NCBI GenBank assembly: GCA_038150305.1
Contig: JAYOTG010000026.1
Span: 1 to 24,962, forward strand
Origin: MGIIa-L3 sp038150305
Lineage (GTDB): Archaea > Thermoplasmatota > Poseidoniia > Poseidoniales > Poseidoniaceae
DNA: 24,962 nucleotides
Direction of reading: 5' to 3'
In this document: piece by piece, positions 12,843 through 21,538 of the stretch
How the letters are laid out: each line of letters opens with the position of its first letter
Position numbering within the stretch: position 1 is the first letter of the stretch
Made by a program: the position numbers and the translations under genes
The notes under the pieces: generated by a model
Told to the model about the DNA's origin: nothing
What the model saw: the letters and a program-made list of their open reading frames with translations, nothing else
Databases searched by the model: none

Positions 12843-13343
12843 ATGACGGAGGCGATGGTCAGGCTGGCCACCGTCGACGAGGTCATGGCGACGTACGCCA
12901 TCACGTCCAACCCCTTCAAGCGGATCGTCTTCCTCTCGCTCGGCCTGATTTTCATCGTCTTCGCCATCGTTGGCATCTGGGTGCCGGGCTGGCCGACCGT
13001 GTCGTGGGCGGTGCCTGCTGCCTTCTTTTTCTCCATGTCCAGCCCGAACCTGTTCCGCTGGACCTTGGAAAACCGGTGGTTCGGGGCGGCTATTTTCGAG
13101 TATTACGCCACAGGAAAAACGATCCCAAAGCACGCGAAGTACGGCATTGCAGGCTTCATCACGGCCTCCACCCTTCTTTCGACCTACGGCGTGTGGCAGG
13201 TTTCCGTTCGTGGCGATGGCACCTTGTTTCAACCCTCAACATGGACTGGAGCTGATCCCGGTTTTGGTCCGACCACGGTGCTCGTGACCGGGCTCATCGG
13301 CGTGTGGTTCATCCTCATCCGCGTCCGAACCCGCACGGCGTGA
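12843..13343 (+). CDS. DUF454 (YbaN-like) membrane protein
   Basis: A 166-residue membrane protein. Residues about 26-75 match the DUF454 family: FKRIVFLSLGLIFIVFAIVG, then IWVPGWPTVSWAVPAAFFF, SMSSPNLFRWTLENRWFG and a short segment ending TGKTIPKHAKYG that leads into a third hydrophobic helix. The family's usual 'L-P-x-L-P-T-T-P' turn is VPGWPTVSW here. A fourth hydrophobic segment near the C-terminus (TTVLVTGLIGVWFILI) is beyond the usual length of about 125. The family's function is unknown. The gene ends exactly against the stop of a small DUF6356-like membrane protein on the other strand. Confidence 0.85.
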   Translation: MTEAMVRLATVDEVMATYAITSNPFKRIVFLSLGLIFIVFAIVGIWVPGWPTVSWAVPAAFFFSMSSPNLFRWTLENRWFGAAIFEYYATGKTIPKHAKYGIAGFITASTLLSTYGVWQVSVRGDGTLFQPSTWTGADPGFGPTTVLVTGLIGVWFILIRVRTRTA

Positions 13344-13346
13344 TCA
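13341..13346. other. Back-to-back stop codons (TGATCA)
   Basis: TGATCA gives the stop of the DUF454 gene on the plus strand and of the DUF6356-like gene on the minus strand with no base between. Confidence 0.9.
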
Positions 13347-13553
13347 GTCCTCGTGCCCCATCCGGCGCCTGACCTTCGTCACGGTCCGCTGACCGGCTTC
13401 GGTGTCAACGAAGGGCAGAAGTCCATGAATCAGCAAACGCACGCCTCCGAACAGAAAGAGGAAAGCCATGCCCCATGCCGTTTTCAGGTGGGCGAAGTAG
13501 CCCATGCCGACGTCTTCGAGGTGCCCCATGTCTGTTCGGCATGGGCCCGACAT
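13344..13553 (-). CDS. Small DUF6356-like membrane protein
   Basis: A 69-residue protein starting at the ATG at 13553 (an ATG at 13529 is an alternative). It has one hydrophobic region, HLKTAWGMAFLFLFGGVRLL, followed by IHGLLPFVDTEAGQRTVTKV and a basic end. The pattern 'Y-x-x-H-x-x-x-A-x-x-(F)-G-x-R-L-x-x-H-(A/G)-L-L-P-F, then G-(S/Q)-R-T' matches my memory of the DUF6356 family of short bacterial membrane proteins; function unknown. The stop of purH lies 22 nt upstream, so it is probably the last gene of the pcc1-thermosome-purH transcript. The frame stays open upstream into purH to 13679, but that part is a shadow of purH. Confidence 0.65.
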   Translation of the reverse strand: MSGPCRTDMGHLEDVGMGYFAHLKTAWGMAFLFLFGGVRLLIHGLLPFVDTEAGQRTVTKVRRRMGHED

Positions 13554-13575
13554 TTGGTCCTTGGCCCGCGCCAAT

Positions 13576-15216
13576 TCAGTGACGGAACAACCTGCGACCC
13601 GTGAACACCATCGCAACGCCCAGGGCGTCCGCGGCGGCGATGACCTGCTCGTCACGAATCGAGCCGCCGGGTTGCACAATCAAGCGGGCGCCGGCTTCGG
13701 CGGCCTGCTCAACGCCGTCAGGGAAGGGGAAGAACGCGTCCGAAGCCAGCACACAACCTTGGGCCCGCTCACCGGCCCGACGGCTGGCGATGCGAACCGC
13801 TTCCACGCGGCTGGTTTGGCCGGGCCCGATGCCGACGGTGGCCAAACCCTGAACCATGACGATGGCGTTCGATTTCACCTGTTCACAGACCCTTGCCGCG
13901 AAGCGCATTGATGCCGCGTCGGCCGCGTCCATTTGGCGGGCGGTTACCGTGGAAAGATCGTTGAGGTCGAGCCGGGGGGGCTCTTCGGTCTGCATCAGCC
14001 AGCCGCCTTCGATGGGCTTGTGCACCAAGGTTCGCTCGAGTGGAGCGAGCCGATCGCCCGGTGACGCAAGGGTGAGCAGGCGGCGGTTGCTCTTGGAGCG
14101 AAGGTGCGCACGGGCGTCTTCGTCGTAGGCAGGGGCCATCACGACTTCGACGAAGAGATCGCCAATGGCTTCGGCGGTGGCCAACGTGACGAGGGTGTTG
14201 AAGGCGATGATCGAGCCAAACGCGGATTCTGGATCCGAGGCCAAGGCGTGTGTGAAGGCCTCCTCTTGGGTTGCGCCGAGGGCTGCACCGCAGGGGTTGG
14301 CGTGTTTGACGATGACACACGCGTGGGGTGCTTCTGGCCATTCTTCGGTGGACAGCGACCGGCACAGGCGAAGGCACGCGTCGGCGTCAGCGTAGTTGTT
14401 GTAGGACATCGCTTTGCCGCCCTCAACCTGAGCTCCGACCAAGGTCGAAGCATCACCAACGGAAGCAGCGTCAACAAACAAAGCGGCCGCCTGATGCGCG
14501 TTTTCGCCGTATCGAAGCACCTGACGTTGGGTTGCAGCCACGCGGATGACCGCAGGCAAGCGGTCGGCCTGGTCCTCGACGCGCTCCACGGACTCCGGCG
14601 CCCCAATCCAACGCTCGTGGAGGGTTCGGGCGATGGCTGTGTCGTAGCCCGAAGTTTGCTGGAAGGCTTCCAGCGCCAAGGCTTGGCGCAGTTCGAGGCC
14701 GACGGCTTCAGGCGCGGGTGCGGATCTCAGGGCATCGAGCACGTCTGTGTAGCGTTCTGGCCGTACCACGATCAGGACGTTGCGATGATTCTTGGCCGAG
14801 GCCCGCACGAGGGTGGGCCCCCCGATGTCGATCATTTCGAGGAGTTCGGACTCGGCGAGCGGTGGCTCTTTTGCTGCTGCCTCGGCAAAGGGGTAGAGGT
14901 TGACCGCCACCACCTGAATGGGGGGATACCCGAGTTCCTTGAGGTGGGCAGCGTCGTCTTCTCGCTCCAAACGAGCAAGGAGGGGGCCGTGAATGGCGGG
15001 ATGAAGCGACTTCACACGGCCGTCAAAGATCTCCGGATGACCCGTGGCTTCGGACACGTCCGTGACCGTCAATCCCGCTTCACGCAGGGTCCTCGCGGTG
15101 CCGCCGGTGGACAGGAGTTCGAAGCCCAATTCCGCAAGACCTTGTGCGAAAGGGATGATGTCGCGCTTGTCCCACACGCTGAGCAAGGCGCGTGGCCGAA
15201 CGGGCTCCTGTTGCAT
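13576..15216 (-). CDS. purH: Bifunctional AICAR formyltransferase / IMP cyclohydrolase
   Basis: Catalyses the last two steps of IMP synthesis. The N-terminal IMP cyclohydrolase part (about residues 1-195) has RALLSVWDKRDI, LLSTGGTARTL, FDGRVKSLHPAIHGPLLA and MIDIGGPTLVRASAKN. The C-terminal formyltransferase part has LRYGENAHQAAA, VIVKHANPCGAALG with the catalytic Lys-His pair, ESAFGSIIAFN, KSNAIVMV and the ending SIRDEQVIAAAD. The length of 546 residues fits the family (about 510-540). An in-frame ATG at 15240 would add 8 residues without similarity; the family normally begins a few residues before RALLSV, so I choose 15216. The thermosome gene ends 49 nt upstream; an AT-rich CATAAC near 15252-15258 might give purH its own start. 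Confidence 0.97.
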   Translation of the reverse strand: MQQEPVRPRALLSVWDKRDIIPFAQGLAELGFELLSTGGTARTLREAGLTVTDVSEATGHPEIFDGRVKSLHPAIHGPLLARLEREDDAAHLKELGYPPIQVVAVNLYPFAEAAAKEPPLAESELLEMIDIGGPTLVRASAKNHRNVLIVVRPERYTDVLDALRSAPAPEAVGLELRQALALEAFQQTSGYDTAIARTLHERWIGAPESVERVEDQADRLPAVIRVAATQRQVLRYGENAHQAAALFVDAASVGDASTLVGAQVEGGKAMSYNNYADADACLRLCRSLSTEEWPEAPHACVIVKHANPCGAALGATQEEAFTHALASDPESAFGSIIAFNTLVTLATAEAIGDLFVEVVMAPAYDEDARAHLRSKSNRRLLTLASPGDRLAPLERTLVHKPIEGGWLMQTEEPPRLDLNDLSTVTARQMDAADAASMRFAARVCEQVKSNAIVMVQGLATVGIGPGQTSRVEAVRIASRRAGERAQGCVLASDAFFPFPDGVEQAAEAGARLIVQPGGSIRDEQVIAAADALGVAMVFTGRRLFRH

Positions 15217-15265
15217 GGCGTGACCCGTTTTATCGAGCATCGGTAGACCGGTTATGAACGTGGCG

Positions 15266-16882
15266 TCAGTCGCCCCGAGCCGAAATCACCTGGTCGATTC
15301 GGAGCAGGCCGCAGACGGCCTCCGTTGCGACCTCGATGGCGTGTTCGAGGGTCTCCGCGTTCGCCCATGCGTGCTCGATGACGCCATTGGCACCCGCGAC
15401 GGTGACCCCCTCGTTGCCTCGGCCCGCACGGTGGGCGGCCCGCAGATCGAGCAGCACGTCGAGGCGATTGGCCCCCGCGTTTTCGATGAGCGCACCGGGG
15501 ACGGCCTCGAGCGCTCGAGCGTACGCATCCATGGCCAGCCTGCGTCGCCCGGTCGCGGCCTCGGCCGCTTCACGCACCGCGGAAGCGGCGGCGATGTGCA
15601 GGCTGCCTCCACCGAGGAGCAAACGGCCAGAATCCATGGCTCCAATCACCGAGCGAAGCGCGTCGAAGAGGCCTCGAATCACTTCCTCGGTGGCTGTGCC
15701 CGCGCTGCCGCCGACGTCAATGCACGCCAGTCTACTGTTCGCATGCTCGAAGACGAGGCGTTCGCGGCGGCCTTCGTCCCCTTCGAGTGTCTCCACGGAA
15801 AAGCGGTCAAGCGATCCAAGAGACTCGGCGGTCAAGTCGTCGAGGTGTTCGCATAGCGTTGCGCCCGTCACCTCGGCGAGGTCCTCAGCCCCGTCGCGCT
15901 CCACGTCCGCCAACACGACGCAGCCCGCATCGACAAGGCGGTGAAGGACGCGGGGCTCAACCTCCTTGGCGCAGACGATGAGGCGCGCTCCGGAGGCGAG
16001 CACGGCTTGGGCGTGCGCGTCGAGAAGCGCATCCTCGGCGGCCATGAAGGACTCAAGTTGGTCCACGTCGTTGACTTCGATCTCGGTCTCACGGACACCT
16101 TTCTGCAGGGCAAGCGGACGCGTCAGCACCGCCACCTTGACCTGCTCCAAGCTTCGGGCTTGACGGTCCAGTGCGACGCGCTGGTCGAGGATTATTCCGG
16201 GGATGAGGCGGCTGTCGCCAAGGGCACCTGCGCCGCGCTTGGCCATCCGGATGCGCTCATAGGAGAGCGGGTCCCCCTCGGCCGTTCGCTGGACGAGGAG
16301 GGCGGCGTCCACCACCAGGGCAGCGAGTTCCGCCCCACCGGCTTCAGCGCTCGTCCCGGTCATGGCGGTCAGTGCCACGTCCGACCATCGCCCTTCATCG
16401 GCGTCCGAAGCATCCACGCTGCGGCGTGCTGCGGTCGCCAACGTGATGTCGGCGGCCTCGCGGTACCCCTCCACAAGGGTCAGCGGGTGAAGGCTGCGTT
16501 CGAGCAGGCGGCCACCCTCACGCATCAGTTCCCCTGCGAAGATGAGGCACCCCGTGACGCCATCGCCGCAGGCGTTTTCCTGGGTTTCCGCCATCGACAC
16601 GAAGGTCTTGGCCGCTGGATGCTTGACCAGCAAATCGGCCACGATGCGGGCCCCGTCGTTGGTGACGGCGGTTTCTCCGTTGGACTTGTACAGCATTTTG
16701 TCCAAGCCGTTGGGCCCGTAGGTGCCACGAATAAGGTCGCCAAAGGCGACTGCTGCTCGGACGAGCTTCTGCGTGACCGCCACACCGCTGGTGACGTTGG
16801 TCGTTGGACGGACGATGACCACGGGGGCGCGGCCGCCGCTTTCCTCTCCGTCCATCGCGCGCCGGTCAGGGCCCGCCCTCAT
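15266..16882 (-). CDS. Group II chaperonin (thermosome subunit), divergent
   Basis: A 538-residue chaperonin of the thermosome/CCT class, which folds proteins in a double-ring cage with a built-in lid. The order is normal: equatorial GTYGPNGLDKMLY and VTNDGARIV (Asp 76), then KHPAAKTFVSMAETQENACG with DGVTG (Asp 107), apical domain around LIPGIILDQRVA, EVIRGLFDALRSV with the expected catalytic Asp, LLGGGSLHIAA, and the ending LLRIDQVISA. Several strongly conserved places differ: the family GDGTT(T/S) is GDGVTG, AQD is TQE, and PGGGA-x-E is LGGGSLH. Nucleotide-binding residues remain, so it is probably active but specialised. Start: the ATG at 16882 follows an AGGCAGGG; a TTG at 16903 overlapping the pcc1 stop and an ATG at 16855 are alternatives. 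Cotranscribed with pcc1. Confidence 0.93.
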   Translation of the reverse strand: MRAGPDRRAMDGEESGGRAPVVIVRPTTNVTSGVAVTQKLVRAAVAFGDLIRGTYGPNGLDKMLYKSNGETAVTNDGARIVADLLVKHPAAKTFVSMAETQENACGDGVTGCLIFAGELMREGGRLLERSLHPLTLVEGYREAADITLATAARRSVDASDADEGRWSDVALTAMTGTSAEAGGAELAALVVDAALLVQRTAEGDPLSYERIRMAKRGAGALGDSRLIPGIILDQRVALDRQARSLEQVKVAVLTRPLALQKGVRETEIEVNDVDQLESFMAAEDALLDAHAQAVLASGARLIVCAKEVEPRVLHRLVDAGCVVLADVERDGAEDLAEVTGATLCEHLDDLTAESLGSLDRFSVETLEGDEGRRERLVFEHANSRLACIDVGGSAGTATEEVIRGLFDALRSVIGAMDSGRLLLGGGSLHIAAASAVREAAEAATGRRRLAMDAYARALEAVPGALIENAGANRLDVLLDLRAAHRAGRGNEGVTVAGANGVIEHAWANAETLEHAIEVATEAVCGLLRIDQVISARGD

Positions 16883-16899
16883 CAACCCTGCCTCGCGGC

Positions 16900-17124
16900 T
16901 CAACCCGGGGTTTGGGCCTCGTTGAGGGCCGCAAGGGCAGCGTCGAGGACCCTTTGCACCTCGCGAAGCGTCGGCGCCGTGATCTGCAGGACGAGGACAT
17001 TGTCCTCGGTGCTCGTGGTCACGCCGTCCAAGCCCTCAACGACGGCCGCGCTCGACGCATGCCCTTCGAGGCGGAGGTCGACGGACACGGGTTCCATGTG
17101 CGTCCGTGGAGGCTTCCTGCTCAT
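16900..17124 (-). CDS. pcc1: KEOPS complex subunit Pcc1
   Basis: A 74-residue protein. After a short N-terminus, residues about 11-72 fit the Pcc1 alpha/beta fold: a first strand SVDLRLEGH, a helix SSAAVVEGLDG, a strand NVLVLQITAP and a last long helix TLREVQRVLDAALAALNEAQ. Pcc1 dimerises and holds the Kae1 subunit in KEOPS, the complex that makes the universal tRNA modification t6A. It is near the family's usual 75-85 residues. Start: GTG at 17127 and ATG at 17124 are adjacent; I take the ATG, 28 nt from the centre of the shared promoter element. It is first in a transcript with the thermosome gene and purH, and divergent from hflX. Confidence 0.8.
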   Translation of the reverse strand: MSRKPPRTHMEPVSVDLRLEGHASSAAVVEGLDGVTTSTEDNVLVLQITAPTLREVQRVLDAALAALNEAQTPG

Positions 17125-17148
17125 CACGCTGACGGCTCATCCATCGGG

Positions 17149-17155
17149 CTGATAG
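17149..17155. promoter_or_regulatory. Symmetric TATA-like element shared by pcc1 and hflX
   Basis: CTGATAG reads CTATCAG on the other strand. Its centre (17152) lies 26 nt from the hflX ATG (17178) and 28 nt from the pcc1 ATG (17124), so one element could place a leaderless start on each side. The gap between the two start codons is only 53 bp and holds no other AT-rich element. Confidence 0.5.
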
Positions 17156-17177
17156 GAGAGACGCCGAGTTCGTCGCG

Positions 17178-18548
17178 ATGGCGCAACGGGACGTGTTGGC
17201 CGGTGCGGGCGGCGTGCTCCTCGGTGCAGCCCGTACCGACCATGCCGGCCGTCGTGCCGTGCTCGTGGTGCGCGGCGAGGACGACACGACCGAATTCACC
17301 GACCTCGCGAAGACGATGGGCATCGACATCGTCGACGTGGTCAAGCAGCGTGGCCGGGACGACCCTCGCACCTACCTTGGCCGCGGCCGCTTGGACGAGG
17401 TCGGTGATGTGCTCCGGAGCGCACCGAGCGGCCATGCTTGGCACGGCGTTGACCTCGTCCTGATGCACACCAACGCCACGCCTCGTCAGTTGGTGGCGAC
17501 CTCGACGGTCTTGGGCGTCGAAGTCTGGGACCGAGTGCGCTTGTTGCTGGCCTTGTTCACGGCCCACGCTGCTTCGGTGGAAGCCCGAACGCAGGTGCGC
17601 ATCGCGAGGCTTCGTTCCGACCGAACCGTCCTCCGTGAACTGATCTCACAAGAGACCACGGGCGAGCGCGCCGGCTACGGTGGTGCGGGTGCCACGGGCG
17701 CAACGGAAGTGTTGGTGGCCTTGGGACGAGAGATCGAGGGCCTTCGTAAACGCCTCCAGCGCCACGCTCGGGCGCAATCCGAGCGACGCAGGCAGCGCAC
17801 CCGCAGCGGTGCGAGGACGGTCGGTCTTGCGGGCTACACAAACGCAGGAAAGTCGAGCCTCTTCCGCGCCCTGTCCGGAAAATCCGTGCTCGTCGAGGAC
17901 CGCTTGTTCTCCACGCTTGAGACCACCGTGGGTCGCATGGAGGCCAGTCCACGTGTGCTGCTGGCCGACACCATCGGGTTCATCGATGCCCTTCCGAGCG
18001 AGACGCTCGAGGCCTTCCGCGCCACCTTGGCCGAGGCGCTGGAGTGCGATTTACTCCTGCTCATGGCGGACGCCAGCGACAACAGAGACGAGTTGCTCCG
18101 TCGCCTCAACACCTCGATTCGGGAGGTGCAAGACCGTCTCGACGAGGACGACGTGGAAGTGATGGTCGTGCTGACCAAAATCGACCTCATCGACAACGAA
18201 CAGAGGAAAGCCGTCGAGGACTTGGTGGCCGACATCGGCCTGTTCGACCCCCACTTCGTGTCCGCGCACACGGGAGAAGGTATGGTGGCCCTGCGCGACG
18301 CCATCCTCACGCACCTTCACGGGCCTGCCCGCGTGCTTCGGATTGCTGCACCCGACGAAGGCGGGCGGCCCATCGCGGCCCTGGAAGACGCCGTTCGAAA
18401 CGCCGGTTTGGTGTTGGAACGCCGAACCAGCGAGGAGGCGGTGGACCTGCTGCTGTGGTGCGACGGTGCAGATCTGCAACGCCTGATGGCGCAAGCTCCC
18501 AATCGTTTCATCGTGATCGGTGAAGGCGTTGAGGCCTTCAGGTCATGA
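17178..18548 (+). CDS. hflX: HflX-family GTPase
   Basis: A 456-residue GTPase of the HflX family, which in bacteria and archaea binds the large ribosomal subunit and can split stalled ribosomes. The N-terminal domain has YLGRGRLDEV and the signature WDRVRLLLALFTAHAASVEA; then a basic coiled-coil linker, and the G domain: G1 GYTNAGKSSL, G2 TLETTVGRM, G3 DTIGFIDALP, G4 LTKIDLID and G5 SAHTGEG. G4 is T-K-I-D rather than N-K-x-D, a substitution found in some P-loop GTPases. The C-terminal 100 residues form a small extra domain of the type seen in family members. ATG at 17178 is 26 nt from the shared promoter element. The 3' end overlaps the convergent gene by 11 nt. Confidence 0.95.
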   Translation: MAQRDVLAGAGGVLLGAARTDHAGRRAVLVVRGEDDTTEFTDLAKTMGIDIVDVVKQRGRDDPRTYLGRGRLDEVGDVLRSAPSGHAWHGVDLVLMHTNATPRQLVATSTVLGVEVWDRVRLLLALFTAHAASVEARTQVRIARLRSDRTVLRELISQETTGERAGYGGAGATGATEVLVALGREIEGLRKRLQRHARAQSERRRQRTRSGARTVGLAGYTNAGKSSLFRALSGKSVLVEDRLFSTLETTVGRMEASPRVLLADTIGFIDALPSETLEAFRATLAEALECDLLLLMADASDNRDELLRRLNTSIREVQDRLDEDDVEVMVVLTKIDLIDNEQRKAVEDLVADIGLFDPHFVSAHTGEGMVALRDAILTHLHGPARVLRIAAPDEGGRPIAALEDAVRNAGLVLERRTSEEAVDLLLWCDGADLQRLMAQAPNRFIVIGEGVEAFRS

Positions 18549-19428
18549 CCGGTACAAGCCGGCGCGGCACGAGGAAGGTCAGGATGACGGCCGTCAGGCC
18601 AAGGATGCAGGCGCTGTAGAAATGCCCCATCGTGAAGATGGACAGCACGGCGCCGACCCGAAGCAAGGGCAGCGAACCAAGTTTGAGCGACATCACACCG
18701 AAGCCGCCGCTGATGAGCGCGAGTCCCATGAATCCGAAGCCGATGACCACGTACAGCCCCGCCGCAGCAGGATCCATCATCGGATGTTCCATCTGTTGGG
18801 CAGAATTGTCGATGGTGCGAAGTTCGCAGGTGTCGGCCCCGTTGTTGCACGGCGCAGCCTCGAATTTGGCCTGCGAAGGGAAGTCAAACCTGAGGGTCGT
18901 AAAGCCGTAGGGTTCGAACAAAGCCGGAGGCGAAAGCAGGACCCTGTTGGACAACACGTCGGTGTGGTTGTCCCGCTCCAGCAGAAGGTCTACGCGGACC
19001 AAGCCAGGCGTGAGGTTTTCGAGGAAATATTCGCCCTGTGCATCGGTTTGAGCCTCAGCGTAGACCCACTGGTTCCCCGATTCCCACTGCACGTAGATGG
19101 TGACGTTCTCAAGCCCCTCGCCGCCTTCATCCACCACGCTACCGCGGAAGATGGCCGTGTCCTCAGGCGCGGCGCGCGACATGGCGTAGACGAACTCGTC
19201 CGGCCGCACCACCCCTTGCTCGGGTGATGCGAAATCCAATCCATTGGCAAAGCCAAGCAGCGAGACCACGATGACCAGCACGGCGATGGAGCGCGCCATG
19301 GGGTGCAGTCCCTTGGCTTCGGTGAGCATGACAGCATCGCTGCTGGCGAAGGTCAGGCCGGTGGCGATTTCGGCCGCCAGCCAATCCTCGTCGCCCTCCT
19401 CAGACGCGAGCAGTGTCGCTTCATCCAC
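18538..19428 (-). CDS. Membrane protein with a carboxypeptidase-regulatory-like domain
   Basis: About 296 residues from a GTG at 19428. An acidic cytosolic N-terminus (about 40 residues, DEATLLASEEGDEDWLAAEI) is followed by a membrane helix ARSIAVLVIVVSLLGFANGL. Next is an outside domain: FRGSVVDEGGEGLENVTIYV then QTDAQGEYFLENLTPGLVRV, the strand pattern of carboxypeptidase-regulatory-like (Ig-like, transthyretin-like) domains, plus a pair of Cys in APCNNGADTCEL that may form a disulfide. Two further membrane helices follow (LYVVIGFGFMGLALISGGF and VLSIFTMGHFYSACILGL). It may be a surface sensor or structural protein; the role is unknown. The frame is open to an ATG at 19518, but that would overlap the groES promoter region and add an Arg-rich stretch; a TTCAAT element lies 26 nt before 19428. 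Confidence 0.72.
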   Translation of the reverse strand: MDEATLLASEEGDEDWLAAEIATGLTFASSDAVMLTEAKGLHPMARSIAVLVIVVSLLGFANGLDFASPEQGVVRPDEFVYAMSRAAPEDTAIFRGSVVDEGGEGLENVTIYVQWESGNQWVYAEAQTDAQGEYFLENLTPGLVRVDLLLERDNHTDVLSNRVLLSPPALFEPYGFTTLRFDFPSQAKFEAAPCNNGADTCELRTIDNSAQQMEHPMMDPAAAGLYVVIGFGFMGLALISGGFGVMSLKLGSLPLLRVGAVLSIFTMGHFYSACILGLTAVILTFLVPRRLVPVMT

Positions 19429-19507
19429 GCCTTGGCGTGACGTGGGTCCGGATTGAACCTGCCGACGGCGCCACGTCAACCACCGCCGCCGTCTCAATTC
19501 GTGGCAT

Positions 19508-19516
19508 TGAAATACC
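19508..19516 (+). promoter_or_regulatory. TATA-like box of the groES-groEL operon
   Basis: TGAAATACC is an AT-rich element whose core is centred about 26-27 nt upstream of position 19539. Transcription would then begin at the left end of the palindrome at 19538-19551 and leave a leader of about 28 nt with a Shine-Dalgarno (TGGAG, 19553-19557) before the ATG at 19567. Confidence 0.5.
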
Positions 19517-19537
19517 ACCCCGATTACGCAACCTTGA

Positions 19538-19551
19538 GTTCACTAGTGAAC
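19538..19551. promoter_or_regulatory. Perfect 14-bp palindrome at the predicted groES transcription start
   Basis: GTTCACTAGTGAAC is its own reverse complement. It lies between the TATA-like box and the Shine-Dalgarno of groES, covering about +1 to +14 of the predicted transcript, the position where a repressor blocks initiation. It is not the bacterial CIRCE element. A regulator binding site is the likely meaning, but no regulator is visible in the window apart from the distant Lrp-family gene. Confidence 0.6.
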
Positions 19552-19566
19552 CTGGAGTTGAACACC

Positions 19567-19836
19567 ATGAGCGTAGGCATTGAACCGTTGGCAGCGATGG
19601 TCCTTCTCGAGATCGAGAAGGCCCCCGAAACGACCGCAGGTGGCTTGTTGCTGCCTGAAGAAGCACGCGACGCGATGAACGTCGGTCGCGTGTTGGCCGT
19701 TGGCCCTGACGCGGAGCACGTCGCTGAAGGCGACCGCGTCATCTACCGAAACTACTCGGGGACGACCATCGAATGGCTCGGCATCGAGTACCTGCTCATC
19801 AAGGAGGAAGAACTCCAGGCAAAGGTGACCAACTGA
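19567..19836 (+). CDS. groES: Co-chaperonin GroES (Cpn10)
   Basis: The 89-residue lid subunit that caps GroEL rings. Conserved parts: GIEPLAAMVLLEIEKAP as the first strands, the GroEL-binding mobile loop ETTAGGLLLPEEARD, NVGRVLAVGPDAE, and the ending GDRVIYRNYSGTTIEW then EYLLIKEEELQAKV. It is a few residues shorter than bacterial GroES (about 95). The frame is open from an ATG at 19453, but the first 38 codons resemble no GroES and cover the promoter; the ATG at 19567 has a Shine-Dalgarno 9 nt upstream and gives the normal N-terminus. groEL follows after 9 nt. Confidence 0.95.
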   Translation: MSVGIEPLAAMVLLEIEKAPETTAGGLLLPEEARDAMNVGRVLAVGPDAEHVAEGDRVIYRNYSGTTIEWLGIEYLLIKEEELQAKVTN

Positions 19837-19841
19837 GGTGA
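19835..19841 (+). promoter_or_regulatory. Shine-Dalgarno of groEL
   Basis: GAGGTGA overlaps the groES stop codon and ends 4 nt before the groEL ATG at 19846, ensuring coupled expression of lid and ring subunits. Confidence 0.8.
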
Positions 19842-19845
19842 GACC

Positions 19846-21492
<1,647 letters not shown>

Positions 21493-21538
21493 GGCCCAAC
21501 GTCGCCACCTTGATGCCGAACGCGTGGGACGTCACGCC

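Noticed and set aside
12764..13036. N-terminal extension of PurN
   Set aside because: The frame is open, but the extra 91 codons are antisense to the DUF454 gene and lack similarity to any PurN; the ATG at 12763 gives the normal protein length.
14104..15246. Long open frame on the plus strand (380 codons)
   Set aside because: It lies fully antisense to purH, whose motifs are unmistakable. Long antisense frames are common in GC-rich DNA, and its translation has no recognisable features.
19538..19551. CIRCE element of the bacterial HrcA repressor
   Set aside because: CIRCE has 9-bp arms TTAGCACTC/GAGTGCTAA with a 9-nt spacer; the palindrome here has no spacer and different bases.
19453..19566. 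N-terminal extension of GroES
   Set aside because: This part covers the TATA-like box and palindrome, does not resemble GroES, and the ATG at 19567 has its own Shine-Dalgarno.
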